From: Flavobacteriales bacterium UBA4110
Lineage (GTDB): Bacteria; Bacteroidota; Bacteroidia; Flavobacteriales; Weeksellaceae
Length of the DNA stretch: 64,000 nucleotides
Reading direction: 5' to 3'
Assembly (NCBI GenBank): GCA_002383165.1
Contig: DFXK01000009.1
Coordinates: forward strand, 151,239 to 215,238
Under the pieces are notes generated by a model that was not told the origin of the DNA, ran no database searches, and saw only the letters and a program-made list of their open reading frames with translations. Both the position numbers and the translations under genes were made by a program. Every line of letters starts with the position of its first letter. The first letter of the stretch is position 1. Shown piece after piece: positions 35,501 to 43,982 of the stretch.

Positions 35501-35680
35501 TGCGCGTCTATATCCGCCTTTCGTTCCCGTTTTTTTCTGTCATTGCGAACTAAGTGAAGCAATCTCTAGAACTTGTCTACAATCGCAATAACAGAAAAAG
35601 AGCTCCACTCAAACCTAACGAAGAGGTTCATTGATTCAAAAAAAAAGTATAATAGGACGTTAGTCGGGGCGCGCTTCGCC
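35501..35680 (-). repeat. Dispersed repeat, family A copy (reversed, interrupted)
   Basis: Read on the minus strand: gcgccccgact, then about 50 extra bases, then tgagtggagctcttttt, a core with gttattgcga ... tcgcaatgac, then aacgggaacg and aaggcgga. The extra stretch ends cttcgttaggtt, also seen in copies at 28842 and 37103, so the element looks composite. It occupies most of the 319-base gap 35491-35809; the rest is AT-rich. Confidence 0.6.
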
Positions 35681-35770
35681 AAGTGGGAAATTTTGTCATT
35701 TCATAACATCGAAACTCAAAATTTACGAACTTTGTAAAAAGTTTAGAAGTCCATTTATTATAGAAAAACA

Positions 35771-35804
35771 TTCTAGCTTCTAAAATCTAATTTCTAACAT
35801 CTAT
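35771..35804. repeat. TCTAAAATCTA-type microrepeat (family F copy 2)
   Basis: ttctagcttctaaaatctaa followed by tttctaacatctatc, directly before the aminotransferase start. It matches the unit seen at 62010-62049. Confidence 0.45.
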
Positions 35805-35809
35805 CTCAA

Positions 35810-36988
35810 ATGAAACAAGATTTCTTTAAATACCAAGCTCAAACAACACCGTATGCAGCCGGTTTCGAAGTTGAAAAAGCCGAAGGAAGCTACATCTACG
35901 GAAAGGACGGAAGAGCATATCTGGATTTTGTAGCTGGCGTTTCTGCCAATACCCTTGGACATTCTCATCCAAAAGTGGTTAACGCTATAAAAGAACAAGC
36001 AGACAAATATTTGCACGTAATGGTTTACGGCGAATATGCGCAGGAAAAGCCCGTTGAACTTTGTAGACTTTTAGCAGAAGCAACACCCGAACCTTTGGAA
36101 GTTACTTATCTTGTAAATTCCGGAGCAGAAGCCATTGATGGAAGTTTGAAATTAGCCAAACGTTATACTGGAAGAGAAGAAATCATTGCCTTTAAAAATG
36201 CTTATCATGGAAACACACACGGCGCCCTTTCTGTTGCTGGGAATGAAGTTCACAAAAGAGAATTTCGTCCCTTGTTGCCGATGGTCAATTTCATCGAGTT
36301 TAATAACGAGAATGATTTTGACAAGATCACTGAGAAAACCGCATGCGTAATTGTAGAAACCATTCAAGGTGCAGCGGGTTTTATCATGCCAAAAGACAAT
36401 TATTTTATTCAACTGAAAAAACGTTGTGAGGAAGTTGGTGCATTATTGATTCTGGATGAGATTCAGCCTGGGTTTGGAAGAACCGGAAAACTATTTGCTT
36501 TTGAGCATTTCGGAATTGTCCCTGACATTTTGGTAATGGGAAAAGGAATGGGCGGTGGCGTTCCGGTTGGAGCATTTATGAGTTCAAAAGAAATTATGAC
36601 AAGCCTTTCACATTCGCCGAAGTTGGGACATATCACCACTTTTGGAGGAAATCCTTTGATTGCAGCTGCTTCCCACGCTACTTTGAAAGAAGTTTTGGAA
36701 AGCGGACTGATGAATGAAACTGATAAGAAAGAAAAATTGTTCCGGGAATTGCTCGTTCATCCAAAAATCAAAAATGTAAACGGAAAAGGATTGATGTTGG
36801 CTGTGAATCTCGGTTCGCCAGAATATACTTTGAAAGTGGCATCAAAATGTATGGAAAAAGGTCTGATTGTTTTCTGGCAGCTTTACAGAAACGAATACCT
36901 GAGAATCTCTCCTCCACTCACACTCTCGGAAGACGAAATCCGAAAAGGTTGCGCTATTATTTTGGAAGCTTTGAATGAAGTGGAATAG
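35810..36988 (+). CDS. Class III aminotransferase (acetylornithine/aspartate aminotransferase family)
   Basis: PLP enzyme of 392 residues. Motifs: YLVNSGAEAIDGSLKLAKR, the substrate/PLP region AYHGNTHGALSVAG, LLILDEIQPGFGRTGKLF and the Schiff-base Lys in LVMGKGMGGGVPVGAF. Length and motifs fit the ArgD-like branch. No arginine genes adjoin it, so acetylornithine, ornithine or another omega-amino acid could be the substrate. Confidence 0.88.
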   Translation: MKQDFFKYQAQTTPYAAGFEVEKAEGSYIYGKDGRAYLDFVAGVSANTLGHSHPKVVNAIKEQADKYLHVMVYGEYAQEKPVELCRLLAEATPEPLEVTYLVNSGAEAIDGSLKLAKRYTGREEIIAFKNAYHGNTHGALSVAGNEVHKREFRPLLPMVNFIEFNNENDFDKITEKTACVIVETIQGAAGFIMPKDNYFIQLKKRCEEVGALLILDEIQPGFGRTGKLFAFEHFGIVPDILVMGKGMGGGVPVGAFMSSKEIMTSLSHSPKLGHITTFGGNPLIAAASHATLKEVLESGLMNETDKKEKLFRELLVHPKIKNVNGKGLMLAVNLGSPEYTLKVASKCMEKGLIVFWQLYRNEYLRISPPLTLSEDEIRKGCAIILEALNEVE

Positions 36989-37007
36989 ATTTTAAATTAA
37001 CATTCAG

Positions 37008-37062
37008 TTTGTCATTTCGTAGGAATCTTGACAACGAAGTTTAGATTCCTACGGAATGACAA
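37008..37062. repeat. Palindromic repeat, family D copy 2
   Basis: tttgtcatttcgtaggaatc and gattcctacggaatgacaa are near-perfect inverted complements with a 15-base centre. Same ends as 28842-28920. The 374-base gap 36989-37362 holds this repeat, family A copy 3, and an AT-rich promoter region. Confidence 0.65.
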
Positions 37063-37102
37063 TATTGAGTTTTAGGAAAATCTTGATTTTACGACGAATC
37101 TG

Positions 37103-37211
37103 CAGCCCGACTTGAGCGGAAATCCTTTTTATGCAACGTAGTGGAGTAAAAAGATTGACTACGTCGAACCACTTCGTTAGGTTTGGGAGCGGAAGGCGGA
37201 TTAAGCTGCCC
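37103..37211 (+). repeat. Dispersed repeat, family A copy 3
   Basis: Left arm cagcccgacttgagcggaaa then tccttttt; right arm gtttgggagcggaaggcgg then attaagctgccc. The core carries gactacgtcgaaccacttcg, shared with the family D element at 28842. Confidence 0.7.
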
Positions 37212-37362
37212 AAATAATTGTAAAAATTAGTATACATCAACTGTATAAAATCAGCTAATAAAAATCATACTTATTTTCTATAAAAAATTTGAATTTCCAT
37301 AGACATTTTGATTTGGAAATAAGAAATTAATTTATATATTGCGCCACAATTAGAATTAAGAT

Positions 37363-37749
37363 ATGGCGAAAACGAAAGTACAGTATGAATACAATATGCA
37401 TTGTCTCTCGGAGATATTGTATGAGTATCTGGCAAGTGCAGAAGGATTATCAGAATGGTTTGCAGACGATGTTATAGAACGTGGTGACGATTTCTTTTTC
37501 AGTTGGGGCGGCGGTCCTGCGGAGAAAGCGACACTAATCCGTTACAAGCCAGAAAGTTTTGTGCGTTTCCGTTGGGAAGAAGACGAAGGCACCAAATATT
37601 TCTTCGAACTTTCTATCATTATTGATGAAATTACTGACGATCTTTCGCTAAATATAACCGATTTTTGTGAGCCTGGCGATGAAGAAGAAAATAGACTCTA
37701 TTGGGAAAACCTCATTGAGAATCTACAGATAAAATTAGGTGCAGCTTAA
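37363..37749 (+). CDS. START-like (SRPBCC-fold) protein
   Basis: 128 residues. YEYNMHCLSEILYEYLASAE, then LSEWFADDV and RFRWEEDEGTKYFFELSI, fit the START-like domain found in Bacteroidota. Such proteins bind hydrophobic ligands or act as chaperone-like factors; the ligand is unknown. It is followed by a terminator and then the class IV aminotransferase-like gene on the same strand. Confidence 0.75.
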   Translation: MAKTKVQYEYNMHCLSEILYEYLASAEGLSEWFADDVIERGDDFFFSWGGGPAEKATLIRYKPESFVRFRWEEDEGTKYFFELSIIIDEITDDLSLNITDFCEPGDEEENRLYWENLIENLQIKLGAA

Positions 37750-37758
37750 TATTTTTAG

Positions 37759-37788
37759 ATGAACGATTTTATCGTTCATTATTTTTTT
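37759..37788 (+). terminator. Intrinsic terminator
   Basis: Stem atgaacga / tcgttcat, 5-base loop, T-run; starts 10 bases after the START-like gene. Confidence 0.7.
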
Positions 37789-37796
37789 CTACTACT

Positions 37797-38603
37797 ATGC
37801 AAAAATTAGTTTTTACAGAAGATAACCTACAACTCATTAACCGTTCTTTTCTTTTTGGAGATTCGGTTTGGGTTTCATTTTTCGTACGAAACGGAAATCT
37901 CATTATGGCAGAAGAATCTTATTTCTTCCTGATGGCATCAATGAGAAAAATGAGGTTGAATATCCCATTGACTTATACTTTAGAATTTTTTCAGGAACTT
38001 TTCCAGAAAGAAGTTTTGGACAAAGGCATCCAGAACGGAATTATCCAACTGATGGCTTACCGAAAACAAGAAGACAAACCACTTCCGAAATCCCAAACCG
38101 CTTTTTATTTTGAAGTGGAAGAATCCGGAGATATTCTTGAAATCCAAGGCAATATAGAATTGGATTTGATTAAAGAAATCAATGTGAATGCGAATCTTCT
38201 GAGTAACATCCGGGTTCATTCTGCTGAGAATATTTACGCCGAAATCTATGCGAAAGAAAATGATTTGGATGATGTTATTCTGCTGAATCCGAACAAGAAA
38301 ATCGCCAGAAGTATCTTCGGAAATCTTTTATTTCTTCAGGAGAACGTGATTAAAATTCCTAAACAGACAGAAGGTGCATACATTTCGCCTTTGATGGAAA
38401 ACTTTGTCACTTTTGTTCACAAAAATAAACTGGCAGAAATTGAAGAAGCAGAAATCATCGCTTTCGAATCTCAAAAAGCTGAAGAAATCCTTAGAATCTC
38501 TGATGAAAAGGGCGTTCACTCAGTTTCAAAAATCAGAAATAAGACTTTTGAAAACAAGAGATTTTCAGAAATGATTACCCAATGGAAAAACAGTTTTGAA
38601 TAA
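37797..38603 (+). CDS. Class IV aminotransferase-like protein, possibly lacking the PLP lysine
   Basis: 268 residues with the fold pattern of class IV PLP enzymes (branched-chain aminotransferase / aminodeoxychorismate lyase). It has NRSFLFGDSVWVSFFVRNG at the N-terminus and DVILLNPNKKIARSIFGNLL after the middle. The PLP lysine is expected in a motif like S-N-I-K; here the segment reads LLSNIRVHSAENIYAEIY, so Arg139 takes that place. It may be non-catalytic or use another residue. It ends 65 bases before the his leader peptide. Confidence 0.75.
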   Translation: MQKLVFTEDNLQLINRSFLFGDSVWVSFFVRNGNLIMAEESYFFLMASMRKMRLNIPLTYTLEFFQELFQKEVLDKGIQNGIIQLMAYRKQEDKPLPKSQTAFYFEVEESGDILEIQGNIELDLIKEINVNANLLSNIRVHSAENIYAEIYAKENDLDDVILLNPNKKIARSIFGNLLFLQENVIKIPKQTEGAYISPLMENFVTFVHKNKLAEIEEAEIIAFESQKAEEILRISDEKGVHSVSKIRNKTFENKRFSEMITQWKNSFE

Positions 38604-38641
38604 TTTTTGTCAAAAAAAATATTTTTATTAAAAATAATTTC

Positions 38642-38649
38642 TACCTTTG
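38642..38649 (+). promoter_or_regulatory. Probable -7 box of the his operon promoter
   Basis: TACCTTTG matches TAnnTTTG and lies 19 bases before the leader-peptide ATG at 38669. The nearest TTTG upstream (38606-38609) is farther than the usual 19-20 bases, so the -33 element is unresolved. Confidence 0.45.
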
Positions 38650-38668
38650 TCCAAACAAAAAACAAAAA

Positions 38669-38725
38669 ATGTCTATACAATTTATGCATCATCACCATCA
38701 TTTTCACGTTCAGGCGGGAAGGTAA
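38669..38725 (+). CDS. hisL: Histidine operon leader peptide
   Basis: An 18-residue open frame, MSIQFMHHHHHFHVQAGR, with five His codons in a row and a sixth two codons later. It lies between a TAnnTTTG box and an intrinsic terminator, directly upstream of hisG. This is the classical layout of ribosome-mediated attenuation: shortage of charged tRNA-His stalls the ribosome in the His run and prevents the terminator from forming. The A-rich stretch aacaaaaa just before the ATG acts as leader; no strong Shine-Dalgarno is seen, as is usual in this phylum. Confidence 0.88.
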   Translation: MSIQFMHHHHHFHVQAGR

Positions 38726-38755
38726 TGGTATGTCATAACTTCTAAATATTATTAA

Positions 38756-38782
38756 CCGTCTGAGTAATCAGACGGTTTTTTG
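38756..38782 (+). terminator. his attenuator terminator
   Basis: Perfect 8-bp stem ccgtctga / tcagacgg closed by a GTAA tetraloop, followed by six T. It starts 30 bases after the leader stop and ends 49 bases before hisG. The competing antiterminator pairing was not resolved by eye. Confidence 0.85.
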
Positions 38783-38830
38783 TTTCCCAATTTTCCATTG
38801 TTTACTCAGACTTTATCTATAAAATCCAAA

Positions 38831-39688
38831 ATGAGTAATCTAAAATTAGCCATACAAAAAAACGGAAGACTGAGTGAAAAGTCTCTGAAACTTCTGGAAG
38901 AATGTGGCATCAAAATCTCCAACGGCACCAGAAAACTAAAAGCTGTTTCGTCTAACTTTCCATTAGAAATCTTATTTCTTCGTGATGATGATATGCCGCA
39001 ATATGTTGAGCAAGGCGTTGCTGATATCGGAATTATCGGACTAAATGAAGTCTTGGAACAAAAGAAAAACATTGACCTTGTTCAGAAACTTGGATTCGCA
39101 CAATGTAGATTGTCTTTGGCCATTCCAAAAGAAGAAACTTATAACGGAATTCAATTTTTCGAAAATAAAAAAGTTGCAACCTCTTATCCCGAGATTCTTT
39201 CAAACTTTTTCACACAAAATAACATCAAAGCTCAAATCGAAAAAATCGGAGGAAGCGTAGAAATAGCGCCTGGAATTGGACTTTCGGACGGTATTTTCGA
39301 CATCATAAGCACAGGCTCTACTCTACTTACGAATGGTTTGAAAGAGGTAGAAACTGTTTTAGAAAGTGAAGCAGTTTTGATTTCAAGTCAGAATTTATCT
39401 ACTGAAAATCAAGAAATTTTAAACAAACTTTTATTCAGAATTAATTCGGTAAAAGAAGCTTCCGAAAGCAAATACATTCTCTTGAACGCGCCGAATCAGA
39501 ATCTTGAAAAAATCATCAATCTCTTACCAGGAATGAAATCCCCAACTGTTCTTCCCTTAGCTGAAAGTGGTTGGTCGTCCATTCATTCAGTAATCAAAGA
39601 AGATAAATTTTGGGAAGTGATTGAGAATCTGAAAAATGAAGGCGCACAAGGAATTTTGGTTTTAGAAATTGAAAAAATGATATTATGA
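38831..39688 (+). CDS. hisG: ATP phosphoribosyltransferase
   Basis: First step of histidine synthesis. The start is at 38831 (MSNLKLAIQKNGRLSEKSL); an upstream in-frame ATG at 38780 would lie in the terminator's T-run and gives a non-conserved extension. 285 residues, the long form with a C-terminal ACT-like regulatory domain (GMKSPTVLPLAESGWSSIHS), so a separate HisZ is not needed. Motifs: GVADIGIIGLNEVLEQ and DGIFDIISTGSTLLTNG. The stop overlaps the hisD start. Confidence 0.97.
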   Translation: MSNLKLAIQKNGRLSEKSLKLLEECGIKISNGTRKLKAVSSNFPLEILFLRDDDMPQYVEQGVADIGIIGLNEVLEQKKNIDLVQKLGFAQCRLSLAIPKEETYNGIQFFENKKVATSYPEILSNFFTQNNIKAQIEKIGGSVEIAPGIGLSDGIFDIISTGSTLLTNGLKEVETVLESEAVLISSQNLSTENQEILNKLLFRINSVKEASESKYILLNAPNQNLEKIINLLPGMKSPTVLPLAESGWSSIHSVIKEDKFWEVIENLKNEGAQGILVLEIEKMIL

Positions 39689-40980
39689 TGAAGCAGTACA
39701 AATATCCTCCAATTTCCCAATGGAAATCACTTTGCGAAAGACCTTTACAAAGCCAAGAAAATCTTGAAAGTCAAATTAAAGAAGTTTTTTCTGAAGTCAA
39801 AAATAACGGTGATAAAGCATTGAAATTCTTCACAGAAAAGTTTGATAACGTTTCTCTTCAAGAATTAAAAGCTACTGATTCAGAAATCATTGAAGCAGAA
39901 AAAATAGTTTCTGAAGAATTAAAATCAGCCATCAAAATTGCTGCGGAAAATATCAGAAAATTTCACAGTTCTCAGCAGGAAGAAAAAAAAATAATAGAGA
40001 CAACCGAAGGTGTTTTCTGCTGGCGAGAAAATCGAGCCATAGAAAATATTGGAATTTACATTCCTGGAGGAACTGCACCTTTATTTTCTACAGTTTTGAT
40101 GTTGGGAATTCCAGCGACTATTGCAGGTTGCAAAAATATTGCGCTTTGTTCGCCACCTGATAAAAACGGAAAAATCAATCCTGCAATTTTGTTTACTGCA
40201 AACTTAATCGGGATTAAAAACATTTTCAAAATTGGAGGAAGTCAAGCAATTGCAGGTTTGACTTTTGGAACAGAAACGATTCCAAAAGTTGACAAAATTT
40301 TCGGACCGGGCAATCAATATGTTACAGCTGCGAAACAATTGGCTCTTAACTACAATCTTGCGATTGATATTCCAGCTGGTCCGAGTGAAGTTTTGGTGAT
40401 TGCTGATGAAATGTCGATTCCTAGTTTTGTTGCAGCAGATTTGCTTTCACAGGCTGAACACGGAACGGATTCTCAAGTCATTTTATTGAGTAATTCTGAA
40501 AGAATCATTAACGAAATTAATATTGAAATTAATAAACAACTTAACGATTTACCTCGAAAAGAAATCGCAGAAATCGCTTTACAAAACAGCAAATCAATTT
40601 TGTTAAGTTCCATCGACGAAGCTATTGAATTTTCAAATTATTACTCACCAGAACATTTGATTTTAGCAATTGAAAATGCTGAAAGTTTCACCAACAAAAT
40701 CACCAATGCGGGTTCTGTTTTTCTAGGAAATTACAGTCCTGAAAGTGCTGGCGACTATGCTTCAGGAACTAACCACACTTTGCCAACCAATGGTTTTGCA
40801 AAAAATTACAGCGGTGTTTCTCTAGACAGTTTTGTAAAGAAAATCACTTTTCAAAATATCACAAAAACTGGAATTAAAAACTTAGGAAAAACCATTGAGT
40901 TAATGGCAGAAGCTGAAGAATTAATGGCTCACAAAAATGCAGTTTCAATCCGATTAAAATCTTTAGAAAATGACAATTGA
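39685..40980 (+). CDS. hisD: Histidinol dehydrogenase
   Basis: Zinc enzyme for the last two oxidations to histidine; 431 residues. Motifs: YIPGGTAPLFSTVLMLGIPA, KIFGPGNQYVTAAKQLA, DIPAGPSEVLVIAD, LLSQAEHGTDSQ and the YYSPEHL region. Two adjacent ATG codons (39685, 39688) are possible starts; the first overlaps hisG by 4 bases. It overlaps hisC by 11 bases, so the genes are translationally coupled. Confidence 0.97.
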   Translation: MMKQYKYPPISQWKSLCERPLQSQENLESQIKEVFSEVKNNGDKALKFFTEKFDNVSLQELKATDSEIIEAEKIVSEELKSAIKIAAENIRKFHSSQQEEKKIIETTEGVFCWRENRAIENIGIYIPGGTAPLFSTVLMLGIPATIAGCKNIALCSPPDKNGKINPAILFTANLIGIKNIFKIGGSQAIAGLTFGTETIPKVDKIFGPGNQYVTAAKQLALNYNLAIDIPAGPSEVLVIADEMSIPSFVAADLLSQAEHGTDSQVILLSNSERIINEINIEINKQLNDLPRKEIAEIALQNSKSILLSSIDEAIEFSNYYSPEHLILAIENAESFTNKITNAGSVFLGNYSPESAGDYASGTNHTLPTNGFAKNYSGVSLDSFVKKITFQNITKTGIKNLGKTIELMAEAEELMAHKNAVSIRLKSLENDN

Positions 40981-42004
40981 TATAAAAAATTTAGTTAGAA
41001 AAAACATTCTGAATCTCCAACCTTATTCGTCCGCAAGAGATGAGTTTGAAGGCGAAAATGGGATTTTTCTGGATGCCAACGAAAATCCCTTCGGAAAACT
41101 GAATCGTTATCCTGACCCATCTCAGAGAAAAATCAAAGAAAAATTGAGCGAATTGAATCAAATCTCAACCGAAAATATTTTCCTCGGCAACGGAAGCGAT
41201 GAAATCATAGATCTAGCTTTCAGAATATTTTGTGAACCAAAAAAAAATAAAGCTCTCACATTCTCGCCATCTTATGGGATGTACGAAGTTTCGGCCAACA
41301 TCAATGATGTTGAATTAATCAATCTTGATTTGGATGACAGTTTTCAAATCGACCTAGAAACTTTAAAACCTTATTTGAATGATGAAAATCTGAAAATCAT
41401 CTTCATTTGTTCACCTAATAATCCAACGGGAAATTCTATCCAAAATATCAAATACATTCTAGAAAACTTCAACGGAATTGTCTTTATTGATGAAGCTTAC
41501 ATTGATTTTAGTCCGGAAGAAAGTTTTAGGAACCAAATCGAAAATTACCCGAATCTTATCGTGAGTCAAACATTCAGCAAAGCTTGGGGAATGGCTTCTG
41601 TGCGAGTTGGAATTGCTTATGCTTCCGAAGAGATCATTAAATTTTACAATAGAGTAAAACCGCCTTACAACATTAGTCAGCTTAATCAAGATGCGATTAT
41701 AAAAACACTTAATGATGAAAATATAAATCAGGTTTCAGAAAATATTAAAATCATTTTGGAAGAGAAAAAATCCTTAATCCAAAACTTAAAAAAACTGAAT
41801 TTAGTTAAGACAATCTACCCTTCAGATGCCAATTTTGTTTTGATAGAAGTTGACAATGCAGATTCAGTTTATCAAGAATTAGTTAAGAAAAATGTGATTA
41901 TCAGAAACCGAAATTCAGTTATCAAAAACTGTTTGAGGATTACGGTTGGTTCTCCAGAAGAAAATTTAAAGTTAATAGAAACGCTCCAAACAATCAAAAT
42001 TTAA
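40970..42004 (+). CDS. hisC: Histidinol-phosphate aminotransferase
   Basis: PLP class I/II aminotransferase, 344 residues. FLDANENPFGKLNRYPDP at the N-terminus, ICSPNNPTGN, DEAYIDFS and the Schiff-base Lys in SQTFSKAWGMASVRVG. hisB begins 2 bases after its stop. Confidence 0.97.
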   Translation: MTIDIKNLVRKNILNLQPYSSARDEFEGENGIFLDANENPFGKLNRYPDPSQRKIKEKLSELNQISTENIFLGNGSDEIIDLAFRIFCEPKKNKALTFSPSYGMYEVSANINDVELINLDLDDSFQIDLETLKPYLNDENLKIIFICSPNNPTGNSIQNIKYILENFNGIVFIDEAYIDFSPEESFRNQIENYPNLIVSQTFSKAWGMASVRVGIAYASEEIIKFYNRVKPPYNISQLNQDAIIKTLNDENINQVSENIKIILEEKKSLIQNLKKLNLVKTIYPSDANFVLIEVDNADSVYQELVKKNVIIRNRNSVIKNCLRITVGSPEENLKLIETLQTIKI

Positions 42005-42006
42005 AA

Positions 42007-43140
42007 ATGAAAAAAATACTATTTATAGACCGCGACGGAACTTTGGTTCTTGAGCCCGAAGATTATCAGGTTGATTCTTTTCAAAAACTGAAATTCTATC
42101 CACAAGTCTTTACTTATCTTTCAAAAATCGCGAAAGAATTGGATTACGAATTGGTAATGGTAACGAATCAAGACGGTTTGGGAACAGCTTCTCATCCAGA
42201 AGAAAATTTCTGGCCAATTCAGAATTTCATTATCGAAACGTTTGAAAATGAAGGTGTGAAATTCGAAGATATTTTCATTGATAAAACTTTTGCGAAAGAT
42301 AATGCGCCAACCAGAAAACCAAATACAGGTTTGCTGACAAAATATTTCGATAAAGACACTTATGACTTAGAAAATTCATTCGTGATTGGTGACCGAATTA
42401 CCGATATAAAACTGGCAAAAAACCTCAATTCAAAAGCGATTTTCATTAATAATGATGAAACTCTTGGAGCCGAGGAGATTTTAGAAAATGATGATTTAGA
42501 CAATGTAATTGCTCTGAAAACAACATCGTGGAAATCGATTTACGAATTTCTAAAACTTGAAAACAGAACTTCGGAAATTATCAGAAATACCAACGAAACG
42601 AAAATCCACATCAAACTGAATCTTGACGGAACCGGAAAATCCAATATTGATACAGGAATTGCCTTCTTCGACCATATGCTTGACCAAATTGCGAAACACG
42701 GCCAAATGGATTTGGAAATCAAGGTTGATGGTGATTTGAAAGTTGACGAACATCATACGATTGAAGACACAGGAATTGCATTGGGCGAAGCTTTTTATCA
42801 AGCTTTAGGAAACAAATTGGGAATCGAACGTTATGCTTTTGTTTTGCCAATGGACGATTGTTTAGCTCAAGTTACATTGGATTTTGGCGGACGAAACTGG
42901 ATCAACTGGAATGCAGATTTCAAACGAGAAATGATTGGGAAAATGCCAACCGAAATGTTTTTTCATTTCTTCAAATCGTTTTCAGACTCAGCTAAAGCAA
43001 ATCTAAACATCAAAGCGGAAGGCGAGAATGAACATCATAAAATAGAATCGATTTTCAAAGCTTTTGCAAAATGTTTAAAATCTGCAGTGAAGAGAGATTC
43101 GGAAAAAATGATTTTACCGTCAACAAAAGGAATGCTATAA
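42007..43140 (+). CDS. hisB: Bifunctional histidinol-phosphatase / imidazoleglycerol-phosphate dehydratase
   Basis: 377 residues. The N-terminal HAD phosphatase (DRDGTLVLEPEDYQVD, VMVTNQDGLGT, FVIGDRITDIKLAKNL; residues 1-~165) removes the phosphate of histidinol-P. The C-terminal dehydratase (~185-377) has DTGIAFFDHMLDQIAKHG, VDEHHTIEDTGIALGEAF and NEHHKIESIFKAFAK, the paired His/Glu manganese sites. The fusion makes a separate hisN unnecessary. Confidence 0.97.
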   Translation: MKKILFIDRDGTLVLEPEDYQVDSFQKLKFYPQVFTYLSKIAKELDYELVMVTNQDGLGTASHPEENFWPIQNFIIETFENEGVKFEDIFIDKTFAKDNAPTRKPNTGLLTKYFDKDTYDLENSFVIGDRITDIKLAKNLNSKAIFINNDETLGAEEILENDDLDNVIALKTTSWKSIYEFLKLENRTSEIIRNTNETKIHIKLNLDGTGKSNIDTGIAFFDHMLDQIAKHGQMDLEIKVDGDLKVDEHHTIEDTGIALGEAFYQALGNKLGIERYAFVLPMDDCLAQVTLDFGGRNWINWNADFKREMIGKMPTEMFFHFFKSFSDSAKANLNIKAEGENEHHKIESIFKAFAKCLKSAVKRDSEKMILPSTKGML

Positions 43141-43150
43141 ATAATCAAAA

Positions 43151-43213
43151 GGCTTCGAGAGCCTCAGCCTGACAGCGCTTAATCAGCAATGTCATACTGA
43201 GCTTGTCGAAGTA
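43151..43213. repeat. Palindromic repeat inside the his operon (hisB-hisH gap)
   Basis: cttcgagagcctcagcctga (from 43153) and tgtcatactgagcttgtcga (from 43190) form an imperfect inverted repeat. They resemble short interspersed TGTCA...CTGAG repeats common in Bacteroidota genomes and are related in style to family D. It could form an internal hairpin in the his mRNA. Confidence 0.6.
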
Positions 43214-43229
43214 TCTAAAATTAAAAAAA

Positions 43230-43811
43230 ATGAACACAGTCATTATAGATTACAAAGCCGGAAATGTCCAAAGTCTTCTGTTTGCGATAGAAAGATTAGG
43301 ATTTTCAGCAAAACTCACGAATAATTTTGATGAAATTTCTAAAGCTGACAAAGTGATTTTTCCCGGAGTTGGAGAAGCATCTTTCGCAATGAATTCTCTC
43401 CGAGAAACCGAATTAGATTTGCTAATTCCGGAGCTGAAACAACCACTTTTGGGAATCTGTCTTGGGATGCAATTACTCTGCAGAGATTCGGAGGAAAGCG
43501 ATACAAAAGCTTTGGGGATTTTTGATGTTTCGGTGAAGAGATTTCCAGATTCTGTTTTGGTTCCGCAGATTGGCTGGAATCAGATTTATGATTTGAAGTC
43601 GGATTTATTTAAAGATATTCCTGAGCAGAGTTATATGTATCTCGTTCACAGTTATTACGCTGAGAAAAACGAAAATACGATTGCCACAACAGATTATTCT
43701 GAATCTTATAGCACAGCTTTACAAAAAGATAATTTCTTTGGAGTGCAATTTCACCCGGAAAAAAGTGGTGTTTTCGGAAGTAAAATATTAGAAAACTTTT
43801 TAAAATTATGA
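43230..43811 (+). CDS. hisH: Imidazole glycerol phosphate synthase, glutaminase subunit
   Basis: Class I glutamine amidotransferase that supplies ammonia to HisF. The start at 43230 (MNTVIIDYKAGNVQSLLFAI) fits the family; a TTG-started extension from 43203 reaches into the palindromic repeat. 193 residues. Nucleophile Cys in LLGICLGMQLLC, catalytic His-Pro-Glu in GVQFHPEKSG. An 89-base gap with a repeat precedes it. Confidence 0.96.
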   Translation: MNTVIIDYKAGNVQSLLFAIERLGFSAKLTNNFDEISKADKVIFPGVGEASFAMNSLRETELDLLIPELKQPLLGICLGMQLLCRDSEESDTKALGIFDVSVKRFPDSVLVPQIGWNQIYDLKSDLFKDIPEQSYMYLVHSYYAEKNENTIATTDYSESYSTALQKDNFFGVQFHPEKSGVFGSKILENFLKL

Positions 43812-43819
43812 TTGATTTC

Positions 43820-43947
43820 AACCACAAAAGAAACAAAAGGAAAAATTAAAATAAAAGCTTTTCAAAAGAAAACAATATTTCAAATAAACCTATTTTGAAC
43901 TTTTGAACAACTAAAAAATATAAAAATCTTTTGTGCCTTTTGTGGTT
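43820..43947. repeat. Inverted-terminal repeat element, family C copy 1 (hisH-hisA gap)
   Basis: The ends aaccacaaaagaaacaaaag and cttttgtgccttttgtggtt are inverted complements with few mismatches; the ~88-base centre is AT-rich. A close relative lies after hisIE (46043-46169). It separates hisH from hisA by 171 bases in an otherwise tight operon. Confidence 0.7.
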
Positions 43948-43982
43948 AAAATCTATTAATTCATTAAAAATAAAAATAGAAA

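Noticed and set aside
38780..38830. Upstream in-frame ATG for hisG
   Set aside because: Lies at the edge of the attenuator T-run and adds residues not found in HisG; 38831 fits the conserved N-terminus.
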